From: Streptomyces cyaneochromogenes
GTDB taxonomy: Bacteria > Actinomycetota > Actinomycetes > Streptomycetales > Streptomycetaceae
Direction: 5' to 3'
Assembly (NCBI RefSeq): GCF_003963535.1
Contig: NZ_CP034539.1
Location: forward strand, 6,076,001 to 6,140,000
Length of the DNA: 64,000 bases
Made by a program: the position numbers and the translations under genes. The stretch's first letter is position 1. Every line of letters starts with the position of its first letter. Shown one piece after another: positions 50,068-58,633 of this stretch. Under the pieces are notes generated by a model. That model was not told the origin of the DNA. It made no database searches and saw nothing but the letters and a program-made list of their open reading frames with translations.

Positions 50068-51237
50068 TCAGGCCGGGCGCCCCACCAGCATCGTCGGCGC
50101 CCCCGCCACCCGCGTCAGAAACACCGTCGCCGAATTGGGTCCCTGAGGCCTGACCTTCTTCCGCAGCTCCTCCGGCTCGACGGCCGACCCCCGCTTCTTC
50201 ACGGTCAGCGTGCCGACCTCGCGCTCGCGCAGCAGCGACTTCAACTTCTTGACGCTGAAATGCAGTTGATCGGTGATCTCATAGGCCGTGGCGTACGGCG
50301 TCGGCCGCAGCTCGTCCCCCGTGACGTACGCGATGGTCGCGTCGATCAGCCCGCCGTCCAGCTGGTCGGCGACCTCGGCGACCAGATGCGCCCGGATGAC
50401 GGCGCCGTCGGGCTCGTACAAGTACCGTCCGACAGACCGGACTTCAGGGTCGGGGAGGCGACGCGACAGCAGTGAGCGCGGTCCCGGCAACAGGGTGGCC
50501 CGCACCGCCCCGGGCTCCGTCCCGAACCACAGCACCGCCTCCTTCACATCGCCACCGTCCGAGATCCACTCGGCCTCGGCGTCCTCGGGAACGGCCTCAT
50601 GGGGAATGCCCGGCGCGATCTTCAGCGCCGCACGGGGCGCCTTGCGCGCCGCCTCCACGGCCCAGGACAACGGCGGCGAATACGCCTCCGGGTCGAAGAT
50701 CCTCCCGCGTCCGCCCCGCCGCGCCGGGTCGACGAACACGGCGTCACAGCCGCCCGTGTCCACCCCGACGACATCGGCCTCGCGCACCTCCACCAGGTCC
50801 CCGAGCCCCAGCGCCTCGACGTTCGCCCGCGCCACCGCCGCCGTCACCGGGTCCCGGTCCACCGCCAGCACCCGCACCCCGGCCCGCGCGAGCGCGATCG
50901 CGTCGCCGCCGATCCCGCAGCACAGGTCGGCGACCGAGCCGATCCCCAGCGCCTTCATCCGCCCGGCCCGGTACGCCGCGACACTCGCCCGCGTCGACTG
51001 CTCGACCCCGTTCGGCGTGAAGAACATCCGGCCCGCGTCCGCCGCCCCGAACTTCGCCACCGCCCGCTGCCGCAGCCGCGCCTGCCCGAGCGCCGCCGAC
51101 ACCAGCTCGACGGGGTGCTCGCGGCGCAGCCTTGTCGCGACGGCGAGTTCGTCGGCGGGGTCGGTGTCGCGCACGGCGTCGAGGAGGGCGCGGCCCTCGG
51201 GGGTGAGGAGGCAGGAGAAGGAGGCGAGGTCGTTCAC
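50068..51237 (-). CDS. SAM-dependent methyltransferase with THUMP-like domain
   Basis: 389 residues from GTG 51237. The Rossmann methyltransferase core has VADLCCGIGGDAIALARAG, VLAVDRDPVTAAVARANVEA and DAVFVDPARRGGRGRI. This resembles an RNA/DNA methylase active loop, DPAR replacing NPP(Y/F). The C-terminal ~100 residues (ITDQLHFSVKKLKSLLRERE, VKKRGSAVEPEELRKKV) match the THUMP-like domain found behind this methylase in actinobacteria. A tRNA or rRNA substrate is likely, but the base is unknown. It is convergent with the sigma-factor gene, with one base between stops. Confidence 0.88.
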   Translation of the reverse strand: MNDLASFSCLLTPEGRALLDAVRDTDPADELAVATRLRREHPVELVSAALGQARLRQRAVAKFGAADAGRMFFTPNGVEQSTRASVAAYRAGRMKALGIGSVADLCCGIGGDAIALARAGVRVLAVDRDPVTAAVARANVEALGLGDLVEVREADVVGVDTGGCDAVFVDPARRGGRGRIFDPEAYSPPLSWAVEAARKAPRAALKIAPGIPHEAVPEDAEAEWISDGGDVKEAVLWFGTEPGAVRATLLPGPRSLLSRRLPDPEVRSVGRYLYEPDGAVIRAHLVAEVADQLDGGLIDATIAYVTGDELRPTPYATAYEITDQLHFSVKKLKSLLREREVGTLTVKKRGSAVEPEELRKKVRPQGPNSATVFLTRVAGAPTMLVGRPA

Positions 51238-51472
51238 CGGGTCATTGTCGGACAGGCGGTGGGGCGTCCGCGCACCGTGGGCCCGGTCGGCGGACCCGGC
51301 TCACCGTCGGCCGGTTGGTGGCCGCCCGCAGTGCTGGGCCGGTCGGTGACCGGCCCGTACCGCCGGCCGCTCGGTGGCTCGCCCGTGCCGTGTGGGCCAC
51401 TCGGTGGATGGTCCGCCCCCGGCGGCGGTGTCGGCCCGGCTTCGGGGCGGGTGCCTGCGAAGATCCGGCTCC

Positions 51473-52498
51473 ATGCGAGTAGTAGGACAAAATGACAAAA
51501 GTCACCGCAATGGGTCAGCCGAAGAGCGTGGTCGGCGTGGGCGTGGATATCGGGCAGCCGGACGTTCGCGGGTACGGGGCGGGATCGCCGTCCTCGCCGT
51601 GGCCGCCATCGCCTCGGGATGTGCGCCGGCCGGCGACGGCGGATCCGAGGCCGGACGCCCCACCGCGAGCCGACAGCCCCTCAAGGCCCCGCCACCGGCC
51701 GCCACCGCGTCCCCGGACAAGGGCCCGCACGCCAAGGGCCCCCAGTCCAAGAAGTTCCAGTCCCCCAGAGCCGCCCACGCCGCCCGAGTCGCCGCCGCCA
51801 GACGCTGGCGTCTGGCAAACGTCCCGCTCGTGCCCCCACCGCCCCCCGCCAGGAAGCCGGAGATCACCACCCGCGAGGGCTTCGAGGTCGACGGACACGA
51901 GGAGCTCGGTCTCCCGCCGGTCTTCACCACCGTCCCCACCAGGCAGAAGGTCGTCTTCCTCACGATCGACGACGGCGCCGAGAAGGACCCGGCGTTCCTG
52001 CGGATGATGAGCGACCTGCAGGTGCCGTACACCGCCTTCCTCAGCGACTACCTGATCAAGGAGGACTACGGCTACTTCAGGCGGATGCAGGCGAGCGGCG
52101 TGGTCCTGAACAACCACACCCTCCACCACCCCTACCTCCCCGCCCTGTCCTACCCCCGCCAGAGGCGTGAGATCTGCGGCATGCAGCAGGTGATCGAGGA
52201 GCGCTACGGCAAGCGCCCGCTGCTGTTCCGCCCGCCCTTCGGCAACTACGACAGGAACACCCTGCGCGCCGCGAAGTACTGCGGCATCGAATACGTCCCC
52301 CTGTGGAACGAGGAGGTCTTCGTCGACCACTGGGACTACCGGGAGTGGGACAGGAAGATCCGTCCGGGCGACATCGTCCTCACTCACTTCCGGGGCAGGG
52401 AGGACTGGAAGGGCACAATGCCCGACATGATCCGCCGATTCCTGAACAAGGTGACGGCCGAGGGGTATGCGGTGGCCCGGCTGGAGGACTACCTGTGA
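51473..52498 (+). CDS. Polysaccharide deacetylase (NodB) lipoprotein 1
   Basis: 341 residues from ATG 51473. An Arg-rich N region and hydrophobic stretch end at the lipobox IASGC, followed by a Pro/Ala/Lys linker. The NodB domain starts near residue 155: VVFLTIDDGAEKDPAFL (Asp pair), HTLHHPYLP (His pair), RPLLFRPPFGNYD (RPPF loop) and GDIVLTHF (motif 5 His). All five motifs look intact, so it should be a Zn-dependent carbohydrate esterase acting on peptidoglycan or another N-acetylated wall glycan. Its stop overlaps the next gene (GTGA). Confidence 0.9.
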   Translation: MRVVGQNDKSHRNGSAEERGRRGRGYRAAGRSRVRGGIAVLAVAAIASGCAPAGDGGSEAGRPTASRQPLKAPPPAATASPDKGPHAKGPQSKKFQSPRAAHAARVAAARRWRLANVPLVPPPPPARKPEITTREGFEVDGHEELGLPPVFTTVPTRQKVVFLTIDDGAEKDPAFLRMMSDLQVPYTAFLSDYLIKEDYGYFRRMQASGVVLNNHTLHHPYLPALSYPRQRREICGMQQVIEERYGKRPLLFRPPFGNYDRNTLRAAKYCGIEYVPLWNEEVFVDHWDYREWDRKIRPGDIVLTHFRGREDWKGTMPDMIRRFLNKVTAEGYAVARLEDYL

Positions 52499-53340
52499 GG
52501 TCGGGTCCGGTGCCGCCGGCGCTGGCGGCCGTCGTCATGGCGTACGCCCTGCTCACCGGCTGCGCCCAGCCGGCCGGGTCGGTGGCCCCCGGCGCGGCCA
52601 CGGCCGAACGGCCGACCGGCACGGTGACACACGACGCCCGGCCGGCTAAGGACCCCACGCCCAGGGCACAGCCGTACCGCCGCTGGGGCCTGACCGCCCC
52701 GCTGTCCGCACCCCCGTCACCACCCGCCCGGCGGATGCCGACACGCCCGGGCGGCCCGCTGCCCGTCGTGGACCGTGTCCCCACCCGCGACAAGGTCGTC
52801 TTCCTCACCTACGACGACGGCGCCGAGAAGGACCCCCGCTTCGTCGACATGGTCCGTGAACTGCGGCTGCCCGTCAGCATGTTCCTCACGGACAGCGTGG
52901 TCGGCCCGGGCTACGGCCACTTCGCGCGCCTGCGCTCGGTGGGTGCCTCCATCCAGAACCACACCCTCGATCACGCCGCCCTGCGCGGCCTGCCGTACGC
53001 CGGCCAGCGCGCCGAGATCTGCGGCCAGCAGAACAAGCTCCGCGCCCGCTTCGGCATCCGCCCCCACCTCTTCCGCCCGCCCTACGGCACGTACGACGCC
53101 ACGACACTCCGCGCGGCGGCCGACTGTGGCGTGACGGCTGTCGTGCTGTGGCGCGCGGCCATGGAGGGCGACGGCGAACTGACGTACGCGCAGGGCCCCG
53201 GCCGCCTGCGCCCCGGCGACATCGTCTCCGTCCCTTCGGGTGAACCGACCGGCATGTCCCTGAGGAAGCGGACGACGAGGCTCCTGAGGGAGATCCAGGG
53301 GCAGGGTCTGGCGGTAGGCCGCCTGGAGGACTACCTGTAG
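52495..53340 (+). CDS. Polysaccharide deacetylase-like lipoprotein 2, motif 5 changed
   Basis: 281 residues from GTG 52495, overlapping the upstream stop. A short signal ends in the lipobox LLTGC. The NodB domain has VVFLTYDDGAEKDPRF, HTLDHAAL and PHLFRPPYGTYD. At the motif-5 position GDIVSVPS replaces GDIVLTHF, losing the catalytic His. It is a tandem duplicate of the previous gene that shares the ending RLEDYL. It may be inactive, slower, or a binding protein. Confidence 0.87.
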   Translation: MRSGPVPPALAAVVMAYALLTGCAQPAGSVAPGAATAERPTGTVTHDARPAKDPTPRAQPYRRWGLTAPLSAPPSPPARRMPTRPGGPLPVVDRVPTRDKVVFLTYDDGAEKDPRFVDMVRELRLPVSMFLTDSVVGPGYGHFARLRSVGASIQNHTLDHAALRGLPYAGQRAEICGQQNKLRARFGIRPHLFRPPYGTYDATTLRAAADCGVTAVVLWRAAMEGDGELTYAQGPGRLRPGDIVSVPSGEPTGMSLRKRTTRLLREIQGQGLAVGRLEDYL

Positions 53341-53346
53341 CCCCAC

Positions 53347-53413
53347 CAGCCCCTCCGGCGCTCGAGGACGAGGCCGTTCAGGCCGAAGGAGGTCTGGGGG
53401 CACAGCCCCCAGA
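53347..53413 (+). repeat. Intergenic repeat family 2, copy B, with hairpin
   Basis: CTCGAGGACGAGGCCGTTCA matches the core of the copy at 11929-11968. It ends in the hairpin TCTGGGGG-CACAG-CCCCCAGA (53393-53413), which can terminate the deacetylase operon. Confidence 0.65.
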
Positions 53414-53469
53414 ACGACCGCCACGGCGACGTCGGCGACCAGGAAACTCGGCTCGGCCGGCGCAGCGAG

Positions 53470-53496
53470 TTAGCAGTCCGCTTGACCGAGTGCTAA
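53470..53496. promoter_or_regulatory. CIRCE element 1 (HrcA operator)
   Basis: TTAGCAGTC, 9 bases, GAGTGCTAA: 17 of 18 arm bases match the CIRCE consensus. It overlaps the groS -35 region. Confidence 0.93.
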
Positions 53497-53511
53497 TCGC
53501 GGTCATAGTCT
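53482..53511 (+). promoter_or_regulatory. groS-groL promoter
   Basis: TTGACC (53482-53487) lies inside the CIRCE 1 spacer, and TAGTCT (53506-53511) is 18 bases on, fitting TAnnnT. Transcription would begin near 53518, within CIRCE 2. Confidence 0.7.
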
Positions 53512-53516
53512 CGGCT

Positions 53517-53543
53517 CTGGCACTCCCCCCTGGAGAGTGCCAA
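53517..53543. promoter_or_regulatory. CIRCE element 2 (HrcA operator)
   Basis: CTGGCACTC, 9 bases, GAGTGCCAA; the arms pair over eight bases and differ from consensus at two positions per arm. It covers the predicted start site, so HrcA can block the promoter from both sides. Confidence 0.88.
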
Positions 53544-53642
53544 CAACGCGACGGGCAGGTCCGGCACCCGCGACGACGGATCCACCTGGTCGCCACCTCA
53601 GACAGTTAACCCCGTGAGATCTCCGAAGGGGGAGGTCGGATC

Positions 53643-53951
53643 GTGACGACCGCCAGCTCCAAGGTTGCCATCAAGCCGCTCGAGGACCGCATCGTGGTCC
53701 AGCCGCTGGACGCCGAGCAGACCACGGCCTCTGGCCTGGTCATTCCGGACACCGCCAAGGAGAAGCCCCAGGAGGGCGTCGTCCTGGCCGTGGGCCCGGG
53801 CCGCTTCGAGAACGGCGAGCGCCTGCCGCTCGACGTCAAGACCGGCGACATCGTGCTGTACAGCAAGTACGGCGGCACCGAGGTGAAGTACAACGGCGAG
53901 GAGTACCTCGTCCTCTCGGCTCGCGACGTGCTCGCGATCATCGAGAAGTAA
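53643..53951 (+). CDS. groS: Co-chaperonin GroES
   Basis: 102 residues from GTG 53643, with GGGGGAGG upstream. KPLEDRIVVQPLDAEQTTASG is the family start. GLVIPDTAKEKPQEG is the mobile loop that docks on GroEL, and KYGGTEVKYNGEEYLVL the roof hairpin. It caps the GroEL ring during folding. Confidence 0.97.
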   Translation: MTTASSKVAIKPLEDRIVVQPLDAEQTTASGLVIPDTAKEKPQEGVVLAVGPGRFENGERLPLDVKTGDIVLYSKYGGTEVKYNGEEYLVLSARDVLAIIEK

Positions 53952-53979
53952 TTCATCTCAGGCACATTTTGCTTGTGAG

Positions 53980-54029
53980 CTGCGCCCCGGGCCCCCGCGA
54001 CCTTATGAAGCCGGGCGTCAGGGGCGCAG
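53980..54029 (+). terminator. Hairpin between groS and groL
   Basis: CTGCGCCCC pairs with GGGGCGCAG (9 bp) around a 32-base loop that contains further complementary C/G blocks. TTCGTTT follows. It may attenuate or set a processing site between the two cistrons. Confidence 0.5.
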
Positions 54030-54070
54030 TTCGTTTCACCCACGTTTTCCGAGAGGGCTGAACCGCTCCC

Positions 54071-55699
54071 ATGGCGAAGATCCTGAAGTTCGACGAGGAC
54101 GCCCGTCGCGCCCTCGAGCGCGGCGTCAACAAGCTGGCCGACACGGTCAAGGTGACGATCGGCCCCAAGGGCCGCAACGTCGTCATCGACAAGAAGTTCG
54201 GCGCCCCCACCATCACCAACGACGGTGTCACGATCGCCCGTGAGGTCGAGATCGAGGACCCGTACGAGAACCTCGGTGCCCAGCTGGTGAAGGAGGTGGC
54301 GACCAAGACCAACGACATCGCGGGTGACGGTACGACCACCGCCACCGTGCTCGCCCAGGCGCTGGTGCGCGAGGGCCTGAAGAACGTCGCCGCGGGTGCC
54401 TCCCCGGCCGCGCTCAAGAAGGGCATCGACGCCGCCGTCGCGGCCGTCTCCGAGGACCTCCTCGCCTCGGCCCGCCCGATCGACGAGAAGTCCGACATCG
54501 CCGCCGTCGCCGCGCTGTCCGCCCAGGACCAGCAGGTCGGCGAGCTCATCGCCGAGGCGATGGACAAGGTCGGCAAGGACGGTGTCATCACCGTCGAGGA
54601 GTCCAACACCTTCGGTCTGGAGCTGGACTTCACCGAGGGCATGGCCTTCGACAAGGGCTACCTGTCGCCGTACTTCGTGACGGACCAGGAGCGCATGGAG
54701 GCCGTCCTGGAGGACCCGTACATCCTCATCAACCAGGGCAAGATCTCCTCCATCCAGGACCTGCTGCCGCTGCTGGAGAAGGTCATCCAGTCGGGTGCCT
54801 CCAAGCCGCTGCTGATCATCGCCGAGGACGTCGAGGGCGAGGCCCTGTCGACCCTGGTCGTCAACAAGATCCGCGGCACCTTCAACGCGGTCGCGGTCAA
54901 GGCCCCCGGCTTCGGTGACCGCCGCAAGGCGATGCTCCAGGACCTGGCGGTCCTCACCGGCGCCACGGTCATCTCCGAGGAGGTCGGCCTCAAGCTCGAC
55001 CAGGCCGACCTGGACGTGCTGGGCTCCGCCCGCCGTGTCACGGTCACCAAGGACGACACGACCGTCGTCGACGGTGCCGGCAACGCCGAGGACGTCACGG
55101 GTCGCGTCGCCCAGATCAAGGCCGAGATCGAGAACACCGACTCCGACTGGGACCGCGAGAAGCTCCAGGAGCGCCTCGCGAAGCTGGCCGGCGGCGTGTG
55201 CGTGATCAAGGTCGGCGCCGCCACCGAGGTGGAGCTGAAGGAGAAGAAGCACCGTCTGGAGGACGCCATCTCCGCGACCCGCGCCGCGGTCGAGGAGGGC
55301 ATCGTCTCCGGTGGTGGCTCCGCTCTGGTCCACGCCGTGAAGGTCCTCGAGGGCAACCTCGACAAGACCGGCGACGAGGCCACCGGTGTCTCCGTGGTCC
55401 GCAAGGCCGCCGTCGAGCCGCTGCGCTGGATCGCCGAGAACGCCGGCCTCGAGGGCTACGTCATCGTCTCCAAGGTGGCCGAGCTCGAGAAGGGCAACGG
55501 CTACAACGCCGCGACCGGCGAGTACGGCGACCTGGTCAAGGCCGGCGTCATCGACCCGGTCAAGGTCACCCGCTCCGCCCTGGAGAACGCCGCCTCCATC
55601 GCCTCCCTCCTCCTGACGACCGAGACCCTGGTCGTCGAGAAGAAGGAAGAGGAGGAGCCGGCGGCCGCCGGTGGCCACGGCCACGGGCACGCCCACTGA
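54071..55699 (+). CDS. groL: Chaperonin GroEL (GroEL1 type, His-rich C terminus)
   Basis: 542 residues. VTIGPKGRNVVIDKKFG, AGDGTTTATVLAQALV (ATP site) and GGGSALVHAVKVLEG are typical of Hsp60. The C terminus is GGHGHGHAH instead of the Gly-Met tail, the mark of the actinobacterial GroEL1 copy that sits beside groS. A second groEL with a Gly/Met tail is expected elsewhere. It is under CIRCE/HrcA control. Confidence 0.97.
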   Translation: MAKILKFDEDARRALERGVNKLADTVKVTIGPKGRNVVIDKKFGAPTITNDGVTIAREVEIEDPYENLGAQLVKEVATKTNDIAGDGTTTATVLAQALVREGLKNVAAGASPAALKKGIDAAVAAVSEDLLASARPIDEKSDIAAVAALSAQDQQVGELIAEAMDKVGKDGVITVEESNTFGLELDFTEGMAFDKGYLSPYFVTDQERMEAVLEDPYILINQGKISSIQDLLPLLEKVIQSGASKPLLIIAEDVEGEALSTLVVNKIRGTFNAVAVKAPGFGDRRKAMLQDLAVLTGATVISEEVGLKLDQADLDVLGSARRVTVTKDDTTVVDGAGNAEDVTGRVAQIKAEIENTDSDWDREKLQERLAKLAGGVCVIKVGAATEVELKEKKHRLEDAISATRAAVEEGIVSGGGSALVHAVKVLEGNLDKTGDEATGVSVVRKAAVEPLRWIAENAGLEGYVIVSKVAELEKGNGYNAATGEYGDLVKAGVIDPVKVTRSALENAASIASLLLTTETLVVEKKEEEEPAAAGGHGHGHAH

Positions 55700-55745
55700 G
55701 CCCAGGCTCTCCCGGCCGGCCGCCCTCACCGGGCAAGCAGGCAGA

Positions 55746-55785
55746 AAGGCCCCGGTCCCGCACACACGCGCGGGACCGGGGCCTT
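55746..55785. terminator. Terminator after groL
   Basis: A 16-bp perfect stem (55746-55761 with 55770-55785) around loop ACACACGC. It ends in T-rich sequence and serves the convergent SnoaL-like gene as well. Confidence 0.9.
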
Positions 55786-55799
55786 CCCCTTCGCGGGCG

Positions 55800-56492
55800 T
55801 CACTGACCGAGTACCCCCAACTGCTCCAGCAGACCCGCCCGGTCGTAGAGCCAGCGGCTCTCGCAGATCCTGCCGTCCCGGAACCGCTGCCAGGTCATGC
55901 CCTGCATGGTCACGTCCTGCCCGGTCGCCGGAATCCCCAGGAACTCACCTTTGTGCCGGGCGACCCACGTCCACCGCGTGCACACCTGGTCCTCCTGGGC
56001 CATCTGGTCGTCGATCCGGAACGTGAAGTCGAACGCGGCACGCCACCCCGCGTACTGCTCCCGCACCCCCGCGACACCCTGCACGGGCTGCGGATACGAC
56101 GGATCGTGGTCCACGTAGTCGTCGGTGAGATGCTCCCCGATCCGCTCCGGCGCCATCTTCCCCATGGCCTCGAAGAAGGCCCGCGCCGCCAGGACGTTCA
56201 ACTGCTCGTCCCGCACGACGTCGAGATCGGTGAACGTCGGCGTCTCGTCACAGAGCGCGACCATCTCCTGGAAGATCCGATCGGTCTCGGGCAGATTCGA
56301 GTTCCGCATCGCGTCCTCGTACGACGGGAACTCCACGATCTCGATGAAGTGCGCGGAGTCCGACCGGTCCTTCCCGATGACGTCGTGCGTCGCGGTCCGC
56401 TTCCCCTTGGTCTGCTCGACCCACCTGTCCATCAGCCGGTTCATCTCGTCGAAACGGCTGGTCCTGCAATCGATGAGCTGCACGAAGGTCAT
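55800..56492 (-). CDS. SnoaL-like/ester cyclase-type protein with N-terminal stress-response-type domain
   Basis: 230 residues from ATG 56492, with GGGAGG 10 bases before. The first ~100 residues (TFVQLIDCRTSRFDEMNRLM, FIEIVEFPSYEDAMRNS) look like a dimeric alpha-beta barrel. The second half is a SnoaL-like domain: FFEAMGKMAPERIGEHL, DYVDHDPS, GVREQYAGWRAAF and WTWVARHKGEFLGIPATGQD. The pairing is a known hypothetical architecture. Enzymatic activity cannot be inferred. Confidence 0.82.
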   Translation of the reverse strand: MTFVQLIDCRTSRFDEMNRLMDRWVEQTKGKRTATHDVIGKDRSDSAHFIEIVEFPSYEDAMRNSNLPETDRIFQEMVALCDETPTFTDLDVVRDEQLNVLAARAFFEAMGKMAPERIGEHLTDDYVDHDPSYPQPVQGVAGVREQYAGWRAAFDFTFRIDDQMAQEDQVCTRWTWVARHKGEFLGIPATGQDVTMQGMTWQRFRDGRICESRWLYDRAGLLEQLGVLGQ

Positions 56493-56653
56493 GACGTCGA
56501 CGCCTCCCGGTGCCCCTGGATGCGGCTGAACAGCACCATTCTCCTCGCCGGAGGGGCGGTGTGCCTCTCGTACGGTGACGAGCTCGTGCCCGGTGACGAG
56601 CACGACAGCGCCCGCCGCCGTGCCGGTCCCCGCCAAAGCCTTCCGGCGCCCGC

Positions 56654-57427
56654 CTACTGCGGCCCGTACTTGCGCCCCGTCCGCGAACTGATCCCCCCGA
56701 GCACCCCCCGGGGCACGACCTTCACCACGCCCATCAACGCCTTGTACCGAGGGTCCGGGATCGACACCGCCTTCCCCCGCGCCAGATCACCGAGCGCCGC
56801 CTCCACCAGCTTGTCCGCGTCGAGCCACATCCACCCCGGGATGTTGTCCGTCCCCATCCCGGCCCGCTCATGGAACTCGGTCCGCACGAACCCCGGGCAC
56901 AGCGCCATGAGCCGCACGCCGCTCCCCGCCAGATCCCGTGCGGCTCCCTGCGTGAACTGCACGACCCACGCCTTGGACGCGCCGTACGTCCCGCGCGGCA
57001 GGAAGGCCGCCACGGAGGCGACGTTCACGACACCGCCGCGCCCCCGCTCCCGCATCGCCTCCGCCGCGGCCGACGTCAGCCGCAGTACCGCCTCGCAGTG
57101 CACCTTGAGCATCTTCAGCTCGTCGGCCATGGAGACGTCGAGGTAGCGGCCCTTGTTGCCGAAGCCGGCGTTGTTGATCAGCAGGTCGACGGGGTTGCGG
57201 CGATCGCTCAGACGGGCGGCGACGGTCTCGATGCCGGCGTCCTCGGCGAGGTCGGCCGAGAGCACCTCCGCCTCGATGCCGTGCCGGTCGTGCAGCTCGG
57301 TGGCCTGCTCCCGCAGCCGCTTGGTGTCCCGGGCCACCAGGACGAGGTCGTGCCCGTCCGCCGCCAGCCGTCGCGCGAACGCGGCGCCGATGCCCGCGGT
57401 CGATCCCGTAATCAATGCCGTTGTCAT
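56654..57427 (-). CDS. Short-chain dehydrogenase/reductase
   Basis: 257 residues, classical SDR. The cofactor loop TGSTAGIGAAFARRLA and ARD at the end of beta-2 suggest NADP(H). NNAGFGNKG is the structural motif and YGASKAW the YxxxK catalytic pair. The N-terminal YqjQ/DltE-like character hints at a lipid or keto-group reductase. It lies 161 bases from the SnoaL-like gene on the same strand. Confidence 0.92.
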   Translation of the reverse strand: MTTALITGSTAGIGAAFARRLAADGHDLVLVARDTKRLREQATELHDRHGIEAEVLSADLAEDAGIETVAARLSDRRNPVDLLINNAGFGNKGRYLDVSMADELKMLKVHCEAVLRLTSAAAEAMRERGRGGVVNVASVAAFLPRGTYGASKAWVVQFTQGAARDLAGSGVRLMALCPGFVRTEFHERAGMGTDNIPGWMWLDADKLVEAALGDLARGKAVSIPDPRYKALMGVVKVVPRGVLGGISSRTGRKYGPQ

Positions 57428-57678
57428 GGCCCAACATTAGTGACCTGGACTGCGCGCATCCGCTTACTGCACAGGCCCCGTCCATCAGTGAAGCCCCGGC
57501 GAAGACGCCTCTCCTGTGAGAGCCCGTCAGGCCCCTTGCTCCGCCCCGCACTTGCGAACCGCCTTCAACGACTCAGGATGCGGCGCATCGCCCGCCCGCC
57601 CTTCACGGTGGGTGACCAGAAATCAAAGTGTCCTTGCGCTGTACGGCGATGAGCCCAAGGATCACTTATGCTCGACCT

Positions 57679-58584
57679 GTGATCGAGGCCCGTCATCTCC
57701 GTGTGCTGCGCGCCGTCTCCGCCACCGGTTCCTTCTCCGCGGCGGGGCGTGAACTGGGCTGCACCCAGCCCGCCGTCAGCCAGCAGATGAAGGCCCTGGA
57801 GGCGTCCGTCGGCACGCCGCTGCTGATCCGCAGCGGTCGCGAGATGCGGCTGACCCAGGCAGGTGAGGCACTGGTGCGGCATGCCGCCGGGATCCTGGCG
57901 GGACTCACCGCCGCCGAGGAGGAGGTCGCCGCCATCGCCGGGCTGCGCGCCGGGCGCGTGCGCCTCGTCTCCTTCCCCAGCGGCAGCTCCACCCTCGTCC
58001 CGACGGCCCTCGCCGCCCTGCGCGCCGCCCACCCCGGCACCCGCGTCTTTCTGGAGGAGGCCGAACCGCCGCAGTCCGTCGAGCTGCTGCGCGAGGGCGA
58101 CTGCGACGTGGCCCTCGCCTTCCGGTACGAGGGCGCGGCCCAGGAAGGGGAGTGGGACGACCTCGTCGTACGCCCGCTGCTGACCGACCGGCTCGTCGCC
58201 CTGGTACCCGAACGTCACCGGCTCGCCCGCACCGTTCCGTCGGGTTCCATCGCCATCGGCGAGCTCGCCGCCGAGCCGTGGATCGCCGGATGCCCGCGTT
58301 GCCGGAGCCAGTTGATCGAGGTGTGCGAGAGCGCCGGTTTCACGCCCCGCATCGACTTCGCCACGGACGACTACCCGGCGGTCGTCGGCCTGGTAGGCGC
58401 CGGCCTGGGCGTGGCCGTCCTGCCTCAGCTCGCCGTCGAGTCGGTACGGCCGCGAGGGGTGCGCATGGTGACGCTGGAACCGGCGGTCCGGCGGGAGATC
58501 GTCGCGCTCACCCTGCCCGACCTGGCGCAGGTGCCGGCCGTGGCGGCGACGCTGGAGCAGTTGGCGCGAGCCGCCGCCCGCTAG
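57679..58584 (+). CDS. LysR-family regulator
   Basis: 301 residues from GTG 57679. The N-terminal HTH is HLRVLRAVSATGSFSAAGRE followed by CTQPAVSQQMKALEA. The C-terminal substrate domain has EGDCDVALAFRYEG and GLGVAVLPQLAVESV. TATGCT at 57667-57672 is a -10-like hexamer 6 bases before the GTG and no Shine-Dalgarno sequence is seen, so a leaderless message is likely. It is divergent from the SDR gene by 251 bases, a possible target. Confidence 0.92.
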   Translation: MIEARHLRVLRAVSATGSFSAAGRELGCTQPAVSQQMKALEASVGTPLLIRSGREMRLTQAGEALVRHAAGILAGLTAAEEEVAAIAGLRAGRVRLVSFPSGSSTLVPTALAALRAAHPGTRVFLEEAEPPQSVELLREGDCDVALAFRYEGAAQEGEWDDLVVRPLLTDRLVALVPERHRLARTVPSGSIAIGELAAEPWIAGCPRCRSQLIEVCESAGFTPRIDFATDDYPAVVGLVGAGLGVAVLPQLAVESVRPRGVRMVTLEPAVRREIVALTLPDLAQVPAVAATLEQLARAAAR

Positions 58585-58594
58585 TCAGAAGGAA

Positions 58595-58614
58595 GGGCAC
58601 GCGTGTGCGTGCCC
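58595..58614. terminator. Convergent terminator between LysR and WhiB-like genes
   Basis: GGGCACGC and GCGTGCCC (8-bp perfect stem) around loop GTGT, in the 49-base gap between opposing stops. Confidence 0.7.
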
Positions 58615-58633
58615 TGCTTGGAGAAACGTTCCT

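Noticed and set aside
56493..56653. Small plus-strand gene starting MRLNSTILLAGG
   Set aside because: It has no stop until far into the antisense of the SDR gene and no ribosome site. It is better explained as intergenic.
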